Origin: Chryseobacterium indicum
Lineage (GTDB): Bacteria > Bacteroidota > Bacteroidia > Flavobacteriales > Weeksellaceae
DNA length: 64,000 nucleotides
Reading direction: 5' to 3'
NCBI RefSeq assembly: GCF_021504595.1
Contig: NZ_JACSGT010000003.1
Location: forward strand, 496,001 to 560,000
Below are positions 1 to 9,361 of the stretch, one piece after another. Within the stretch, counting starts at the first letter, position 1. Every line of letters starts with the position of its first letter. Below the pieces are notes generated by a model. That model was not told the origin of the DNA and ran no database searches. It was given only the letters and a program-made list of their open reading frames with translations. The position numbers were made by a program, and so were the translations under genes.

Positions 1-303
1 CTGGAAAATGCATTGACGAAACTTAACAATGACGGTTTTTTCTATCCGGAATGGGCTTCCAAGATCATTTTTTCCAACATGAACAATGAAGATGCAGCCA
101 ATAATGTAAAAATTTCCGACCGCGAGAAAGAGTTTCTAAAATACACCGTTACAGAACTCAGCTATAAAGAAATTGCGGATAAAATGTGCTGCAGCCCGAG
201 AACGGTGGAAAGCTACAGAGATCAGCTTTGCGATAAATTAGATCTTAAAACCAGAGTTGGCCTTGCTGTTTTTGCTATTAAAAACGGTTTCGCAGAATCT
301 TAA
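1..303 (+). CDS. LuxR-family response regulator, C-terminal part (5' end outside window)
   Basis: The reading frame is open back to base 1, so the 100 visible residues are the C-terminus of a longer protein. They contain a LuxR/GerE helix-turn-helix: 'SDREKEFLKY', then 'ELSYKEIADKM', 'SPRTVESYRDQL' and 'KLDLKTRVGLAVFAIKNG'. This fold binds DNA in NarL/FixJ response regulators, and the receiver domain would lie before the window. A TTG at base 13 could be read as a start, but nothing supports it. A rho-independent terminator follows the stop by about 45 bp. The target genes are unknown. Confidence 0.85.
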   Translation: MENALTKLNNDGFFYPEWASKIIFSNMNNEDAANNVKISDREKEFLKYTVTELSYKEIADKMCCSPRTVESYRDQLCDKLDLKTRVGLAVFAIKNGFAES

Positions 304-345
304 ATTCAGAATAAACATTCACTCATATTTTTTAACTTAAATCTG

Positions 346-374
346 AATCCTTTCTCCAGTGGAAAGGATTTTTT
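346..374 (+). terminator. Rho-independent terminator after the LuxR regulator
   Basis: A 9-bp perfect stem (AATCCTTTC with GAAAGGATT), a 7-nt loop and a run of six T. It lies 43 bp after the regulator's stop codon. Confidence 0.8.
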
Positions 375-560
375 GTGCTGTAAATAACTTTTTTCACTTG
401 CTAAAAAATCAATAAAAACATCATTTAAATAAAAATAATAAAGCATATTTTAAAAAATATTATTTATCGAATAATAAAATAACTCAACTAAAGGGTGAAA
501 TACTTGCATATATACTTCAAATAATATAATTTCATTGCCGAACAAAATATTATATTTTTT

Positions 561-1553
561 ATGAAAAAACTATTATTCGGAGCTCTTATGCTGAGTTTCC
601 TTTCTGCCTGTAACAGCGACAATGTTTCTAACCAAACCGAAGGATCTGAAAACACACCTGCTATTTCCGGAACCGCACTTCAGAGAGGCTGTGCTTCTGA
701 AGAAATCCGACAAGCAGCGTTGAAAAACAGTTCGGAACTGAGACAGAAATATTCTGAAATCGAAGCCAGAACCGAAAGATTTGAAAACGACATGAAACTG
801 GGAAAAGTATTATCCGATGGTACCGTTGAAATTCCTGTAGTGGTAAATGTCTTGTACAGAACAAGTGCTGAAAATGTTTCTGATGCCCGTATTGCAGAAC
901 AAATTGCAGTTCTTAATGCGGATTATGCAGGGACCAACACCGACGTTTCAAAAATTCCTTCTGAGTTTCAAGGGGTAAAAGCGGGGGATGTAAAAGTAAG
1001 ATTCAGACTGGCAAATGTGGTGAGAAAATCTACTACCAAAACAAGCTGGAGTACCAATGATGCGATGAAAAAAGCATCTACCGGAGGAATTGATGCAACA
1101 AGCCCTTCTAATTATCTAAACATCTGGACTGTAGGAAATATGGGGCAGATTCTTGGCTATGCAACTTTCCCGGAATCTTCAGGATTATGGAACGACGGAG
1201 TGGTAATTGCGTCTCCATATTTTGGTAAGACCGGTGCATCTTCTCCATTCAATCTGGGAAGAACAGCTACACACGAAGTAGGACATTATCTGAACCTGAG
1301 ACACATCTGGGGAGATGCTAACTGTGGAAACGATCTTGTGGCGGATACTCCGACTCAAACTACTTCTAATGCTGGAAAACCAAGCTATCCTCTTTACAAT
1401 ACCTGCAGCGGCGTACAGAGATCTGTAATGTTTATGAATTACATGGATTATGTGGATGATGCAGCCATGTTTATGTTCTCTGCAGGGCAGAAAACAAGAA
1501 TGCAGTCTGTGGTAGCTTCTTCCGGAGCAAGATCAGGATTAAGAATTAACTAA
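561..1553 (+). CDS. M43 (pappalysin-type) zinc metalloprotease, lipoprotein
   Basis: 330 residues. The N-terminus has a lipoprotein signal peptide with lipobox 'LSAC' (Cys17), so the protein is probably exported and lipid-anchored. The zinc site 'HEVGHYLNLRH' fits the metzincin pattern HExxHxxxxxH, and 'NYMDYVDD' downstream is the Met-turn. Flanking cysteines ('DANCGN', 'YNTCSG') are typical of M43B enzymes, which cleave extracellular proteins. It has no T9SS sorting domain, unlike many flavobacterial M43 proteins. It is a single-gene unit, ending in a strong bidirectional terminator shared with the convergent M1 peptidase gene. Family assignment is firm; the substrate is unknown. Confidence 0.92.
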   Translation: MKKLLFGALMLSFLSACNSDNVSNQTEGSENTPAISGTALQRGCASEEIRQAALKNSSELRQKYSEIEARTERFENDMKLGKVLSDGTVEIPVVVNVLYRTSAENVSDARIAEQIAVLNADYAGTNTDVSKIPSEFQGVKAGDVKVRFRLANVVRKSTTKTSWSTNDAMKKASTGGIDATSPSNYLNIWTVGNMGQILGYATFPESSGLWNDGVVIASPYFGKTGASSPFNLGRTATHEVGHYLNLRHIWGDANCGNDLVADTPTQTTSNAGKPSYPLYNTCSGVQRSVMFMNYMDYVDDAAMFMFSAGQKTRMQSVVASSGARSGLRIN

Positions 1554-1580
1554 ACTTTATTGCTAATTTTAATACCAATG

Positions 1581-1611
1581 ATTCCGGCTGTTTCTCTGAA
1601 ACAGCCGGAAT
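1581..1611. terminator. Bidirectional terminator between convergent peptidase genes
   Basis: A 13-bp perfect stem (ATTCCGGCTGTTT with AAACAGCCGGAAT) around a 5-nt loop. A/T-rich sequence lies on both sides. It sits in the 62-bp gap between the M43 gene and the M1 gene, which converge. Confidence 0.8.
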
Positions 1612-1615
1612 TTAT

Positions 1616-3478
1616 TTATAATGTTTTAGTATTGTCTTTTGGTGTGTAATCCATAAAGATACCTCCGTCAAGATTTACCGATTTAACTTTTTTGGTAATC
1701 GGAACTGTAAGCATTGTTTTTTTCTGATCCTTTTCCCAAACCGATGGCGAAAAATGAAGCTTCTCTACACTTCCGTCTTCATATCCGATCTCTGCATCAA
1801 AAGGAATCGCAAAACCACCTACATTATCCACATTTACCGTCAGAAGATCATTCATCTGAGATGCTGAAGACACTTTCAGGTCGATATAATTATTCGTGTA
1901 AAACCAGTTATTAAAGAACCAGTTCAGATTTTTTCCGGAACCTGTATTCATAGAATTAAAATAATCCCACGGAATCGGATGTTTTCCGTTCCAGTTGTTC
2001 ATATAATGATGTAATGCTTTTTTGAACAGATCATCTCCCAGATAATCTTTTAAAGCCAGATAAGACAGGGATGCTTTTACATAAGAATTGTTTCCGTAAC
2101 CCGCTCCGCTTACCTGAGTACTCATCGTAATAATCGGCTGATCCTGTTCCGCAGAAGGATCATTGATCCATCTTTTTACCCTGAAATTTTTATAAAATTC
2201 TTTGGCTTTTGCTTCACCGTTTTCATCAATTCCGATTAAATATTCCAAAGTTGTTGCCCAGCCTTCATCCATAAAAGCATAACGCGTTTCATTGATGCCC
2301 ATGTAAAAAGGAAAATAAGTATGTGCAATTTCGTGATCCGCCGTTAATCTCGCATCCTGAAAATCATCCGGAATACTGGTATCGTTAATCATCATCGGAT
2401 ATTCCATGTCTGCGAATCCCTGAATTGCTGTCATAGCATTATAAGGATATTCCACTCCGGGCCAGTTTTTAGAAAACCAGTCGAGATTATACTGCATCCA
2501 TTCCACATAATGCTCAAAATCTTTTGCATCCGCTTTGTAGCCCGCCTGAACACTTGCTCTTTTCGTTTTAAGCTGTACACTTGCCGCATCCCAAACATAA
2601 TGATTGCTTAATGCAAAACAAAAATCGGCGATATGACTGGCTTTAAATTTCCACGTATTCCATTTATTCTGCTTTGTTACTTTTCCGGACTTCATTTCAT
2701 GCTCAGTAGCAACGTGAATAACTTTGTCACTTTTTAACGAAGACTTATATCTTTTCAGATATTCTGGCTGAAGAACGGCATCGGGATTCAGGAAATCTCC
2801 GGTTGCCCAGACAACATAATTTTTGGGAGCAGTAATCGCAAAACTGTAATCGTTGAAATCATTATAAAACTCCTGTCTGTCGGAATGCGGAAGCATATCC
2901 CACCCATTGTAATCATCATAAACAGAAACTCTCGGGAAAGAATAAGCTACATAAAATGTTTCAGGATCTATCTGCCCTTCTCTTCCGCTTTCTACAGATA
3001 AAGGATATTCCCATTCTATTTTAATTTCAGCTTTTGTTTTGGATTTTAAGGCTGAATTCAGCTTTACTTTTTCAACTGTTCCCCAATTTTCGCTGTTCAC
3101 ATTATATTTTTCACCGTTTACGATAAATGATTTAATATGCAGACCGGAAGAAAGAAAATCTTTGGAAACAACACCCGATCTCGGAGCCTGTGGTTTATGA
3201 AGATTATTAACAAATCTTATGGCAAGATCATTCAGATCATTTGGGCTGTTATTGGTATAAACGATGGTTTCCTTTCCCGAAACCACCTTAGAATTGGCAT
3301 CTACCTTAACCTCAACATTATAAATCCCTTTATTCTGCCAGTAATTTTTACCCGGAGCGCCGGACAGATCACGGGTTCCGTTTTCGTATGCTTTTTTAAT
3401 ATTTCTCGGCATATACAATTCCTGCGCGGAAAATTGCCATGAAACTAAAAGCAATACACCCAAAACAAGTTTTTTCAT
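1616..3478 (-). CDS. M1 family metallopeptidase (secreted)
   Basis: 620 residues with an N-terminal signal peptide ending near 'SWQFSAQ'. The gluzincin site 'HEIAH' begins at His382, and the third zinc ligand Glu405 follows in 'MDEGWATTLEYL', exactly 18 residues after the second His as in M1 enzymes. The usual GAMEN exopeptidase motif is seen as 'GFADMEYPMM'. An N-terminal beta domain ('YNVEVKVDANSKVVSGKETI') resembles the aminopeptidase N saddle. It is a likely periplasmic or surface aminopeptidase for peptide scavenging. It is paralogous to the 732-residue M1 protein two genes upstream but lacks that protein's C-terminal extra domain. Confidence 0.93.
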   Translation of the reverse strand: MKKLVLGVLLLVSWQFSAQELYMPRNIKKAYENGTRDLSGAPGKNYWQNKGIYNVEVKVDANSKVVSGKETIVYTNNSPNDLNDLAIRFVNNLHKPQAPRSGVVSKDFLSSGLHIKSFIVNGEKYNVNSENWGTVEKVKLNSALKSKTKAEIKIEWEYPLSVESGREGQIDPETFYVAYSFPRVSVYDDYNGWDMLPHSDRQEFYNDFNDYSFAITAPKNYVVWATGDFLNPDAVLQPEYLKRYKSSLKSDKVIHVATEHEMKSGKVTKQNKWNTWKFKASHIADFCFALSNHYVWDAASVQLKTKRASVQAGYKADAKDFEHYVEWMQYNLDWFSKNWPGVEYPYNAMTAIQGFADMEYPMMINDTSIPDDFQDARLTADHEIAHTYFPFYMGINETRYAFMDEGWATTLEYLIGIDENGEAKAKEFYKNFRVKRWINDPSAEQDQPIITMSTQVSGAGYGNNSYVKASLSYLALKDYLGDDLFKKALHHYMNNWNGKHPIPWDYFNSMNTGSGKNLNWFFNNWFYTNNYIDLKVSSASQMNDLLTVNVDNVGGFAIPFDAEIGYEDGSVEKLHFSPSVWEKDQKKTMLTVPITKKVKSVNLDGGIFMDYTPKDNTKTL

Positions 3479-3621
3479 TAAAATCTTTTTATAATAAGTA
3501 TTTTATTTAACATAAAAGTAACAAAAAACGGCAATATAATTATTACCGTTTATATAATTTTTTGACAGCTTACAATTAAGCAGAAATCATCTATTATCTT
3601 AAATATTTGACTAAAGCCATT

Positions 3622-4455
3622 TTAAAACATTAAATCCACCAAAACCGGAAAGTGGTCGGAAGGATACAGCAGATTTTCTCTTCTGTCGTTGATGTGTCTG
3701 TGAGATTTGATCTTAAATCCTTTGACGAAAATATAATCAATCCTGTCCTGCGGAATTTCATTTACATTGAAACCTGTAAAAGTCCCTTTCGGACCATAAT
3801 GTTTTGTTTCTGAATGATAGAAACTGTCCTGCATATTCTGTGACATAATTTTTATCGGTTCTGAATCTTCCGTTAAATTAAAATCTCCGCTTACCGTTAC
3901 TGGCAGATTTTTAGGATTGATTTCTTTGATTTTCTTTAAAATTAATTCTGAAGACTTCACTCTTGCTATATTTCCGATGTGATCGAAATGAAGATTCAGT
4001 GCCATGAATTCTTTTTTAGATTTTTTATCCCTGAAAACTGCATACGTACAAATTCTGTTCAACGCTGCGTCCCACCCTTTTGAAGGTTTCTCAGGAGTTT
4101 CCGAAAGCCAGAAGGTATCCGATTTTAAAACCTGCAATCTGTCTGTATCATAAAAAATAGCCGAAAATTCACCTTTTTCTTTTCCGTCGTCTCTTCCCAC
4201 TCCTACATAATCATAGTTTTTCAATCCGTTTTTTATATCTTTCATCTGCTCCGGCAATGCTTCCTGAACACCGAAATAATCGGGATGATAATACGTAAGG
4301 AGATCTGCAACATCCTGTTTCCTGTTCGTCCACGAATTTTCTTTATCCGAATCTACATTCAGTCTGATATTAAAACTCATCACCTTAAGATTCTGCGAAA
4401 AACCTAATGCAAAAACCATCAGGAATACGATTGAAAATCTGTAATTCATAATCAT
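3622..4455 (-). CDS. Secreted endonuclease/exonuclease/phosphatase family protein
   Basis: 277 residues with a short signal peptide (cleavage likely after 'LGFSQ'). The EEP fold is recognised from 'LKVMSFNIRLN' (metal/Asn motif), 'VQEALPEQM' (metal Glu), 'VSGDFN' (Asp/Asn pair) and the C-terminal 'DRIDYIFVKG' and 'PSDHFPVLVDL' (catalytic His). This superfamily hydrolyses phosphodiesters in DNA, sphingomyelin or inositol lipids, and sequence alone does not choose between them. The size and signal peptide fit the secreted Bacteroidota group. Two ATG codons (4455 and 4449) are equally plausible starts. It lies between two M1 peptidase genes on the same strand and has its own promoter box upstream. 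Confidence 0.88.
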   Translation of the reverse strand: MIMNYRFSIVFLMVFALGFSQNLKVMSFNIRLNVDSDKENSWTNRKQDVADLLTYYHPDYFGVQEALPEQMKDIKNGLKNYDYVGVGRDDGKEKGEFSAIFYDTDRLQVLKSDTFWLSETPEKPSKGWDAALNRICTYAVFRDKKSKKEFMALNLHFDHIGNIARVKSSELILKKIKEINPKNLPVTVSGDFNLTEDSEPIKIMSQNMQDSFYHSETKHYGPKGTFTGFNVNEIPQDRIDYIFVKGFKIKSHRHINDRRENLLYPSDHFPVLVDLMF

Positions 4456-4476
4456 CTATTTTAATTAACAAAGTAA

Positions 4477-4484
4477 CAAAAGTA
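4477..4484 (-). promoter_or_regulatory. Bacteroidota -7 box (TACTTTTG) for the EEP gene
   Basis: On the minus strand the sequence is TACTTTTG, an exact match to TAnnTTTG, 22 bp before the first ATG. No clear -33 TTG is seen. Confidence 0.5.
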
Positions 4485-4546
4485 AGGTTTCTTCCTTAGA
4501 ATCGCCTCTATAATTGGGGATTTTAATATTAAATTCAATTTAAAAA

Positions 4547-4572
4547 CAAAAAACTCCGGAGTATTTTCCGAA
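4547..4572 (-). terminator. Hairpin terminator, probably for the upstream M1 gene
   Basis: An 8-bp stem (ACTCCGGA with TCCGAAGT, one G-T pair) flanked by A and T runs. It lies about 310 bp beyond the stop of the 732-residue M1 peptidase gene and just upstream of the EEP gene. Confidence 0.5.
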
Positions 4573-4622
4573 GTTTTGATTTATTATTTATTGATTATCC
4601 GTTATTAATCAAACTGCTTTTT

Positions 4623-4712
4623 TTAACGCAAAGACTCGCAAAGATTCTTTATATACTAACTGTTTTTAAGTTCGCAAAGGCGTTTCACTCAGCGAAGAAC
4701 CCAAAGATTTTC
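4623..4712. repeat. Dispersed ~100-bp intergenic repeat, copy 1
   Basis: Starts with 'AACGCAAAGACTCGCAAAG', continues through 'ACTGTTTTTAAG' and 'CGCAAAGGCGTTTCACT', and ends with 'CAAAGATTTT'. Related sequence is found at about 8659-8770 and 51241-51345. It occupies the middle of a 423-bp gene-free gap (4456-4878); the rest of that gap is AT-rich with no ORF worth calling. Confidence 0.6.
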
Positions 4713-4878
4713 CAATTATGGCAAATTACGGACAATCATATATTATTTAAATTGAACCATTAAGATGGATTTAAGGAGTTAAGAATATCTAAGTTTCTAA
4801 TTTTTAAGATTTAAAAAATAATTTTTCTTGATAAAGCTTATTCTCTCAATTTAAACTTAATGGCTCAAAAGATTAAAA

Positions 4879-7077
4879 TTATTCTTTATTAAATTTAAAT
4901 TCTTTTCCGCCCCGCTTAAAGGTAAATGATTTTTTATCCTGACTGAAGGTTAAAGAAATCTGTGCCATTTCCAGACTGAACGTATTGTTCCCGGTATATT
5001 CCAGAGGAAATTCCGGCTGTCCTGTTGCCTGAGCAAAAAGCTGATTGTTTTTCTCTGTAAATACAATTTTCATCGGCAGATCCTTGCTTCCGAAAGTTCC
5101 TGTAAATTCTTTAAGATTTACTTTTTCCATCGGTTTTGCATTAGCAGAACTCCATGTATTATTTTTAGAATCAATATCCGGAATCTCCGAATTCGGATCC
5201 AGTTTCACCTGATCGATTTCTTTTGTAGAATTAATTCTGAATGTCCATTCCGTATTTCTTTTCCAGACCTCGATTGGCAGTTTTACCATCTGCTGTGTTC
5301 CGTCTTTAAATTTAACCTGAACGTTAGTCGGCATTGGTAACTGTCCGATATTTTCAACTGTGATCTGCGCTCCGTTTTTAAAGTCTCCGTTAATGTATTT
5401 TACATTTTTAATGCCCTGATCAATCTTCCATTTGTTGATGAACCAGCCTCTCCAGAACCAGTTCAGCTCTTCACCTGAAACGTTTTCCATCGTGTGGAAA
5501 AAATCCCAAGGTGTAGGATGTTTGAAAGCCCATCTTTCAACATAGGTTCTGAATGCCTTGTCGAATTTTTCAGGCCCTAAAATAGATTCTCTTAAGATTT
5601 GAAGTCCCATTCCCGGTTTGAAATACGCCAAAGCTCCGATGCTGTTTTCTTTCATATTATCCGGACCTACCATGATGGGTTCAAAACCGTCACTCATAAT
5701 ATATCCGCTCATCTGCGCAATATTTTTCTTCTGGAAATACTCTCCTTTGTTGAAAGCTTCCGTAGAAAGTTCGTTGATGAATGTGTTGAATCCTTCATCC
5801 ATCCAAGCAAACAATCTTTCGTTGGAACCCACAATCATAGGGAACCAGTTGTGCCCGAATTCGTGATCGGTAACGCCCCAAAGATCGCCGCCTTTGGAAT
5901 CCATGTGACAGAAAACAATTCCCGGATATTCCATTCCGCCTTCATTTCCTGCCACGTTGGTTGCAGCCGGATAAGTATATTCGTACCATTTTGCAGAGTA
6001 ATGCTCAATCGCCGCTTTTGTGTATTCTGTAGATCTGCTCCATGCCTCTTTCCCTACACTTTCTACAGGATAAGCAGAGATTGCTAAAGATTTTTTTCCG
6101 CTCGGAAGGTTGATTTTTGCGGCATCCAGAATAAATGCCGGAGACGAAGCCCATGCAAAATCTCTTGCCTGATTGATTTTAAATTTCCATGTTTTTGTTC
6201 CTGTTGAATTATTTTTTCCTAATTCAGATTCAGAACGGATCATCACTGTTTTATCACTGTTCTTTGCCTGATCCCATCGGCTGATTTCTTCTTTGGAATA
6301 CACTTCTTTTGAATTCAGTAATTCTCCTGAAGCCACCACATAATGATTGGCAGGAACGGTAATGTTTGCCGTAATATCTCCGTATTCCAGATAAAATTCC
6401 GAAGCACCGAGATAAGGCAGCGTATTCCATCCCATGACATCATCATACACACACATTCTCGGATACCATTGTGCTATCGTAAAGATCTTTCCGTTTTTCG
6501 TATCCTGAATCCCCATTCTGTCGGAACCGTATTTTGGAGAAAGAAAAGAATATTCAATTTTAATTTTTGCGACGCCTCCCATCGCTTTCAGTTCTGCTGG
6601 AAGATCGATCTGCATTCTGGTATCAGTAATCGTATATTTCACATCCTTTCCGTCCAGTTTTACCGATTTTATTTTGTAACCGCCATCAAATTCCTCACCG
6701 TGCGCTCCGTTTCGGCTTCCCGAAGTCGGTACGACTGCATTTCCTCTTGAATCTTTTGCAAATAAATTCTGGTCTAGCTGCAGCCATAAAAAACCTAATT
6801 TATCAGGACTGTTGTTTGTATAAGTGATTTCCGCAGTTCCTGTAAGTTCGTTTTTGGCTTCATTAAGGCTTACATCGAGATTGTAACTTGCCGAATTTTG
6901 CCAGTACGCGTGTCCCGGCTGTCCGCTTGCGGATCTTGTAGACGTACCTGTCTGTGTATAGAAAAATGGTTTGAAAGCTTCTACGTAGCTGTATTTCGGG
7001 GCTTCCTGAGCCAATGCGGACTGTGAAAAGAACATCACGGCAAGCGCAGAAACAAGGGTTGGAATTTTGAAGTTCAT
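4879..7077 (-). CDS. M1 family metallopeptidase with C-terminal extension (secreted)
   Basis: 732 residues with a signal peptide ('[17 protein letters not shown]'). The zinc site 'HEFGHNWFP' starts at His405 and Glu428 lies in 'WMDEGFNTF', keeping the 18-residue M1 spacing; '[11 protein letters not shown]' is the exopeptidase motif. After the peptidase and hinge (to about residue 610) there is a roughly 110-residue beta-rich tail ('[17 protein letters not shown]' onwards) resembling a small lipocalin-like domain found at the end of many Bacteroidota peptidases. It is paralogous to the 620-residue M1 protein downstream. It likely acts in the periplasm or at the surface as an aminopeptidase. 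Confidence 0.93.
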   Translation of the reverse strand: MNFKIPTLVSALAVMFFSQSALAQEAPKYSYVEAFKPFFYTQTGTSTRSASGQPGHAYWQNSASYNLDVSLNEAKNELTGTAEITYTNNSPDKLGFLWLQLDQNLFAKDSRGNAVVPTSGSRNGAHGEEFDGGYKIKSVKLDGKDVKYTITDTRMQIDLPAELKAMGGVAKIKIEYSFLSPKYGSDRMGIQDTKNGKIFTIAQWYPRMCVYDDVMGWNTLPYLGASEFYLEYGDITANITVPANHYVVASGELLNSKEVYSKEEISRWDQAKNSDKTVMIRSESELGKNNSTGTKTWKFKINQARDFAWASSPAFILDAAKINLPSGKKSLAISAYPVESVGKEAWSRSTEYTKAAIEHYSAKWYEYTYPAATNVAGNEGGMEYPGIVFCHMDSKGGDLWGVTDHEFGHNWFPMIVGSNERLFAWMDEGFNTFINELSTEAFNKGEYFQKKNIAQMSGYIMSDGFEPIMVGPDNMKENSIGALAYFKPGMGLQILRESILGPEKFDKAFRTYVERWAFKHPTPWDFFHTMENVSGEELNWFWRGWFINKWKIDQGIKNVKYINGDFKNGAQITVENIGQLPMPTNVQVKFKDGTQQMVKLPIEVWKRNTEWTFRINSTKEIDQVKLDPNSEIPDIDSKNNTWSSANAKPMEKVNLKEFTGTFGSKDLPMKIVFTEKNNQLFAQATGQPEFPLEYTGNNTFSLEMAQISLTFSQDKKSFTFKRGGKEFKFNKE

Positions 7078-7105
7078 ATTAATTCTTTTAATTTAACAAA
7101 GTAAA

Positions 7106-7113
7106 CAAAAATA
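7106..7113 (-). promoter_or_regulatory. Bacteroidota -7 box (TATTTTTG) for the M1 peptidase gene
   Basis: The minus strand reads TATTTTTG 28 bp before the ATG at 7077. A second near-match (TTACTTTG) lies at 7097-7104. No -33 element is obvious. Confidence 0.45.
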
Positions 7114-7156
7114 AGACTTCTCCGGACAGAAAAGTCTGATGTCTCCATTTATCTTG

Positions 7157-7354
7157 TTAAATTTCTTTGTCTTCTTCCACAGAAAGGAAATACTGCTTAA
7201 AATCTTTATCGGAAACCGGCTTTTCGCTTTCGAGTTTTACGACTCCGATGGTTTTATAGTGGGCAGACAATCTTACATTGTTTTTTTTCAGTTCTTTTTC
7301 AAGCTGTCTGATATCTGTATCTTTTTTGAGAACGGCTAAATAAGTTTTCATCAT
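7157..7354 (-). CDS. Small stand-alone subtilisin-propeptide (I9-like) protein
   Basis: 65 residues with no signal peptide. Its layout matches the N-terminal prodomain of the subtilisin encoded just upstream: 'KTYLAVLKKDTDIRQLEKEL' parallels 'RYIVVLEDQ...LKKVENEL' there, and 'YKTIGVVKLES' parallels 'YKNLGVLVVEN'. I infer an I9-type beta-alpha-beta fold that could act as an inhibitor or folding aid in trans. The stop codon of the protease overlaps its ATG (TAATG), so the two are translationally coupled. A second ATG at 7351 is an alternative start. The function is inferred from resemblance and position only. Confidence 0.7.
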   Translation of the reverse strand: MMKTYLAVLKKDTDIRQLEKELKKNNVRLSAHYKTIGVVKLESEKPVSDKDFKQYFLSVEEDKEI

Positions 7355-8610
7355 TATATCTGTACAAGTCCGTTTCCGATGTCTCTGTATTTCAAACCTT
7401 CAATGGGTTTTGCCTTCATTTCTATGAGTTCCCAGATTTCTTTTGCTGATTTTTCGGGAAACTGTTCCATATATAAAGCAATAAGCCCTGAAACATGCGG
7501 TGTTGCCATGCTTGTTCCGCTCATTGAGTAATAATTGCCGGTTTTATTCTTAGAATTTTTGGGATAAGAACTGATGATATCGACTCCGGGAGCGCAGATA
7601 TTGACGTTTCCTCCGGTTGAAGGATTTAAGCCTGCGTTGGAAAATTTAGCTACTTTCATTTGTCCGTCAATCGCTCCGACTGCCATTACCGACATGGAGT
7701 TTGCAGGCATGGAAACAGGTTTGGGAACAGCGGGTCTGTTGCTGTCGTTTCCTGCGGCTGCAATAATGATGCAGTTGTTTTCCAAAGCTCTTGCACCCAC
7801 GGTTTCAAAAAGCGGAGAAGGCGCTTCATTCAGCAGAACGGGAGAAGCAAGTGAAAGGGACAGAATTCTGAATTTCTTTGTAATTGCCCAGTCTATCGCA
7901 TCAATAACACTGCTTGTGGTTCCTTTTCCGGCATCGGAAAGCACTTTTGCAATTTTTAAATTGGCGTCTTTTGCGATTCCGTACCGTTTTCCGTTATCCA
8001 GCCGAATGTTTCCTGTTGCAACTCCTGCACAGTGGGTTCCGTGACCGTTGGGATCGCGGTTCCAGTCTTCTCCGGCAATGAAAGATTTGCCTTCAATATT
8101 TTTTCCGAAAAAATCGGGATGAGAAAGTTCTAGTCCTGTATCCAGAATACAGATATCAACACCTTTTCCCGTATATAAAGAATTTCCCAGACCCAAAGCT
8201 TTAAGTCCCCATTCCATTTCCACTAAAGATTTCTGCGGTAAAGGTTTATTTATAATGTACTTTTCCAGCTCGGTGATTTTGTCGGCAATCTCCGCAAACT
8301 GCTTTTTCAGTTCACTGATGATGGACAGTTCATCCGCCGAAAAAAAATCTCTTTCTTTTTCAAAATAAACGATCGGGTTAGAATCGTTTTTCACAGCATT
8401 TTTTAACTGTGCTTCATCCCTATTTTCAACCACTAGAACACCCAGATTTTTGTAGAGAACTCCGTTATCATCATCAATAACATCGTAGGAACGGTTTTCT
8501 GCGGAAAGAAATTCTGATGAGGTAATGTTTACATCCAGTTCGTTTTCCACTTTTTTGAGGGAATTTTTATGCTGATCTTCGAGAACAACAATGTATCTTT
8601 CATTTTCCAT
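7354..8610 (-). CDS. S8 subtilisin-family protease without export signal
   Basis: 418 residues. The catalytic triad is Asp157 ('CILDTGLELSHPDF'), His190 ('NGHGTHCAGV') and Ser367 ('GTSMATPHVSG'), with the oxyanion Asn in 'AAAGNDSN'. Residues 1 to about 95 form an I9-like prodomain, followed by a helical linker at about 95-130 ('ELKKQFAEIADKITEL'). There is no signal peptide and no T9SS tail, so the enzyme probably works in the cytoplasm or leaves by an unknown route. It is coupled to the small I9-like gene downstream and lies 172 bp from three same-strand genes of unknown function, separated by a dispersed repeat. Family certain; target unknown. Confidence 0.93.
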   Translation of the reverse strand: MENERYIVVLEDQHKNSLKKVENELDVNITSSEFLSAENRSYDVIDDDNGVLYKNLGVLVVENRDEAQLKNAVKNDSNPIVYFEKERDFFSADELSIISELKKQFAEIADKITELEKYIINKPLPQKSLVEMEWGLKALGLGNSLYTGKGVDICILDTGLELSHPDFFGKNIEGKSFIAGEDWNRDPNGHGTHCAGVATGNIRLDNGKRYGIAKDANLKIAKVLSDAGKGTTSSVIDAIDWAITKKFRILSLSLASPVLLNEAPSPLFETVGARALENNCIIIAAAGNDSNRPAVPKPVSMPANSMSVMAVGAIDGQMKVAKFSNAGLNPSTGGNVNICAPGVDIISSYPKNSKNKTGNYYSMSGTSMATPHVSGLIALYMEQFPEKSAKEIWELIEMKAKPIEGLKYRDIGNGLVQI

Positions 8611-8658
8611 GGTTTTGTTTTTAAAGTGAATTTTAAATCTTTTAAATGTTTTTAGTTT

Positions 8659-8770
8659 TTAACGCAAAGCCCATAGAGTTTTTTTACAACTAATTGTTTT
8701 TAAGGCTCACAAAGGTGTTTGACTACGTCGAATCTTCGATGTCACTTAAATTAAGAACACAAAGATTTTA
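8659..8770. repeat. Dispersed ~100-bp intergenic repeat, copy 2
   Basis: Begins 'AACGCAAAGCCCATAGAG' and includes a stretch at 8711-8748 nearly identical to 51295-51332 ('GTCGAATCTTCGAT' core). It fills the gap between the subtilisin gene and the three-gene DUF2589 set. Confidence 0.6.
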
Positions 8771-8782
8771 AAATGTTACAAA

Positions 8783-9361
8783 TTAGTTTAATCTTAAAAG
8801 AATTTTTTCAAGAAGCAGGTAAATATCTTCCGAGATCATCTGTAATCTCAGTTTTTTATTAATTCCTGAAATCTGGGTGTTTTGTTTGATTAAAGAATTC
8901 CAGAAGTCTTCAATTTTAGGAACATTGGCGAGACTTTTCACGATTTCGTCGTTCAGTATTCCGTTTTGATAGAGAGAAACAATTAATCCTGATAAAATCT
9001 CTTCTGCTTCATCCAGTTTTTTATGCTCTTTGGTATACATTTCCATTAAAAATTTGTGTACACTTTCCATTGCACTGAATGAAAATCCCCAAGTCAGCTC
9101 ACGTTTTCCCGAAGCTATTTTTTCCATCTGAACAGGATTAAATCCTCTTTTTACCGTGGAAATCATGTTCATAACTTTTAAAACTTCGGATTCGTACGTA
9201 GTATTTCCTTTGGTTTTCAGGTAATCTAAAAATTCGTAGAGAAATTCCTCAAACTGAGCATCAAAATCGAAAGACTTCGACAGATAAAGCTCCTGAACTT
9301 TATTGAAATGTTCCAGCAGTTCCTGAATTTTCTGTATCGTATGATGAACAAGTTCCTGCAT
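8783..9361 (-). CDS. Uncharacterised helical protein of the DUF2589-subtilisin cluster
   Basis: 192 residues, not recognised. There is no signal peptide or membrane segment. The composition is strongly helical, with heptad-like stretches ('HTIQKIQELLEHFNKVQELY' near the start and 'LRLQMISEDIYLLLEKILL' at the end). Its ATG overlaps the stop codon of the preceding gene (TAATG), which indicates translational coupling. It is the last of three co-directional genes starting with the DUF2589 protein. A structural or adaptor role is possible but not shown. Confidence 0.75.
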   Translation of the reverse strand: MQELVHHTIQKIQELLEHFNKVQELYLSKSFDFDAQFEEFLYEFLDYLKTKGNTTYESEVLKVMNMISTVKRGFNPVQMEKIASGKRELTWGFSFSAMESVHKFLMEMYTKEHKKLDEAEEILSGLIVSLYQNGILNDEIVKSLANVPKIEDFWNSLIKQNTQISGINKKLRLQMISEDIYLLLEKILLRLN

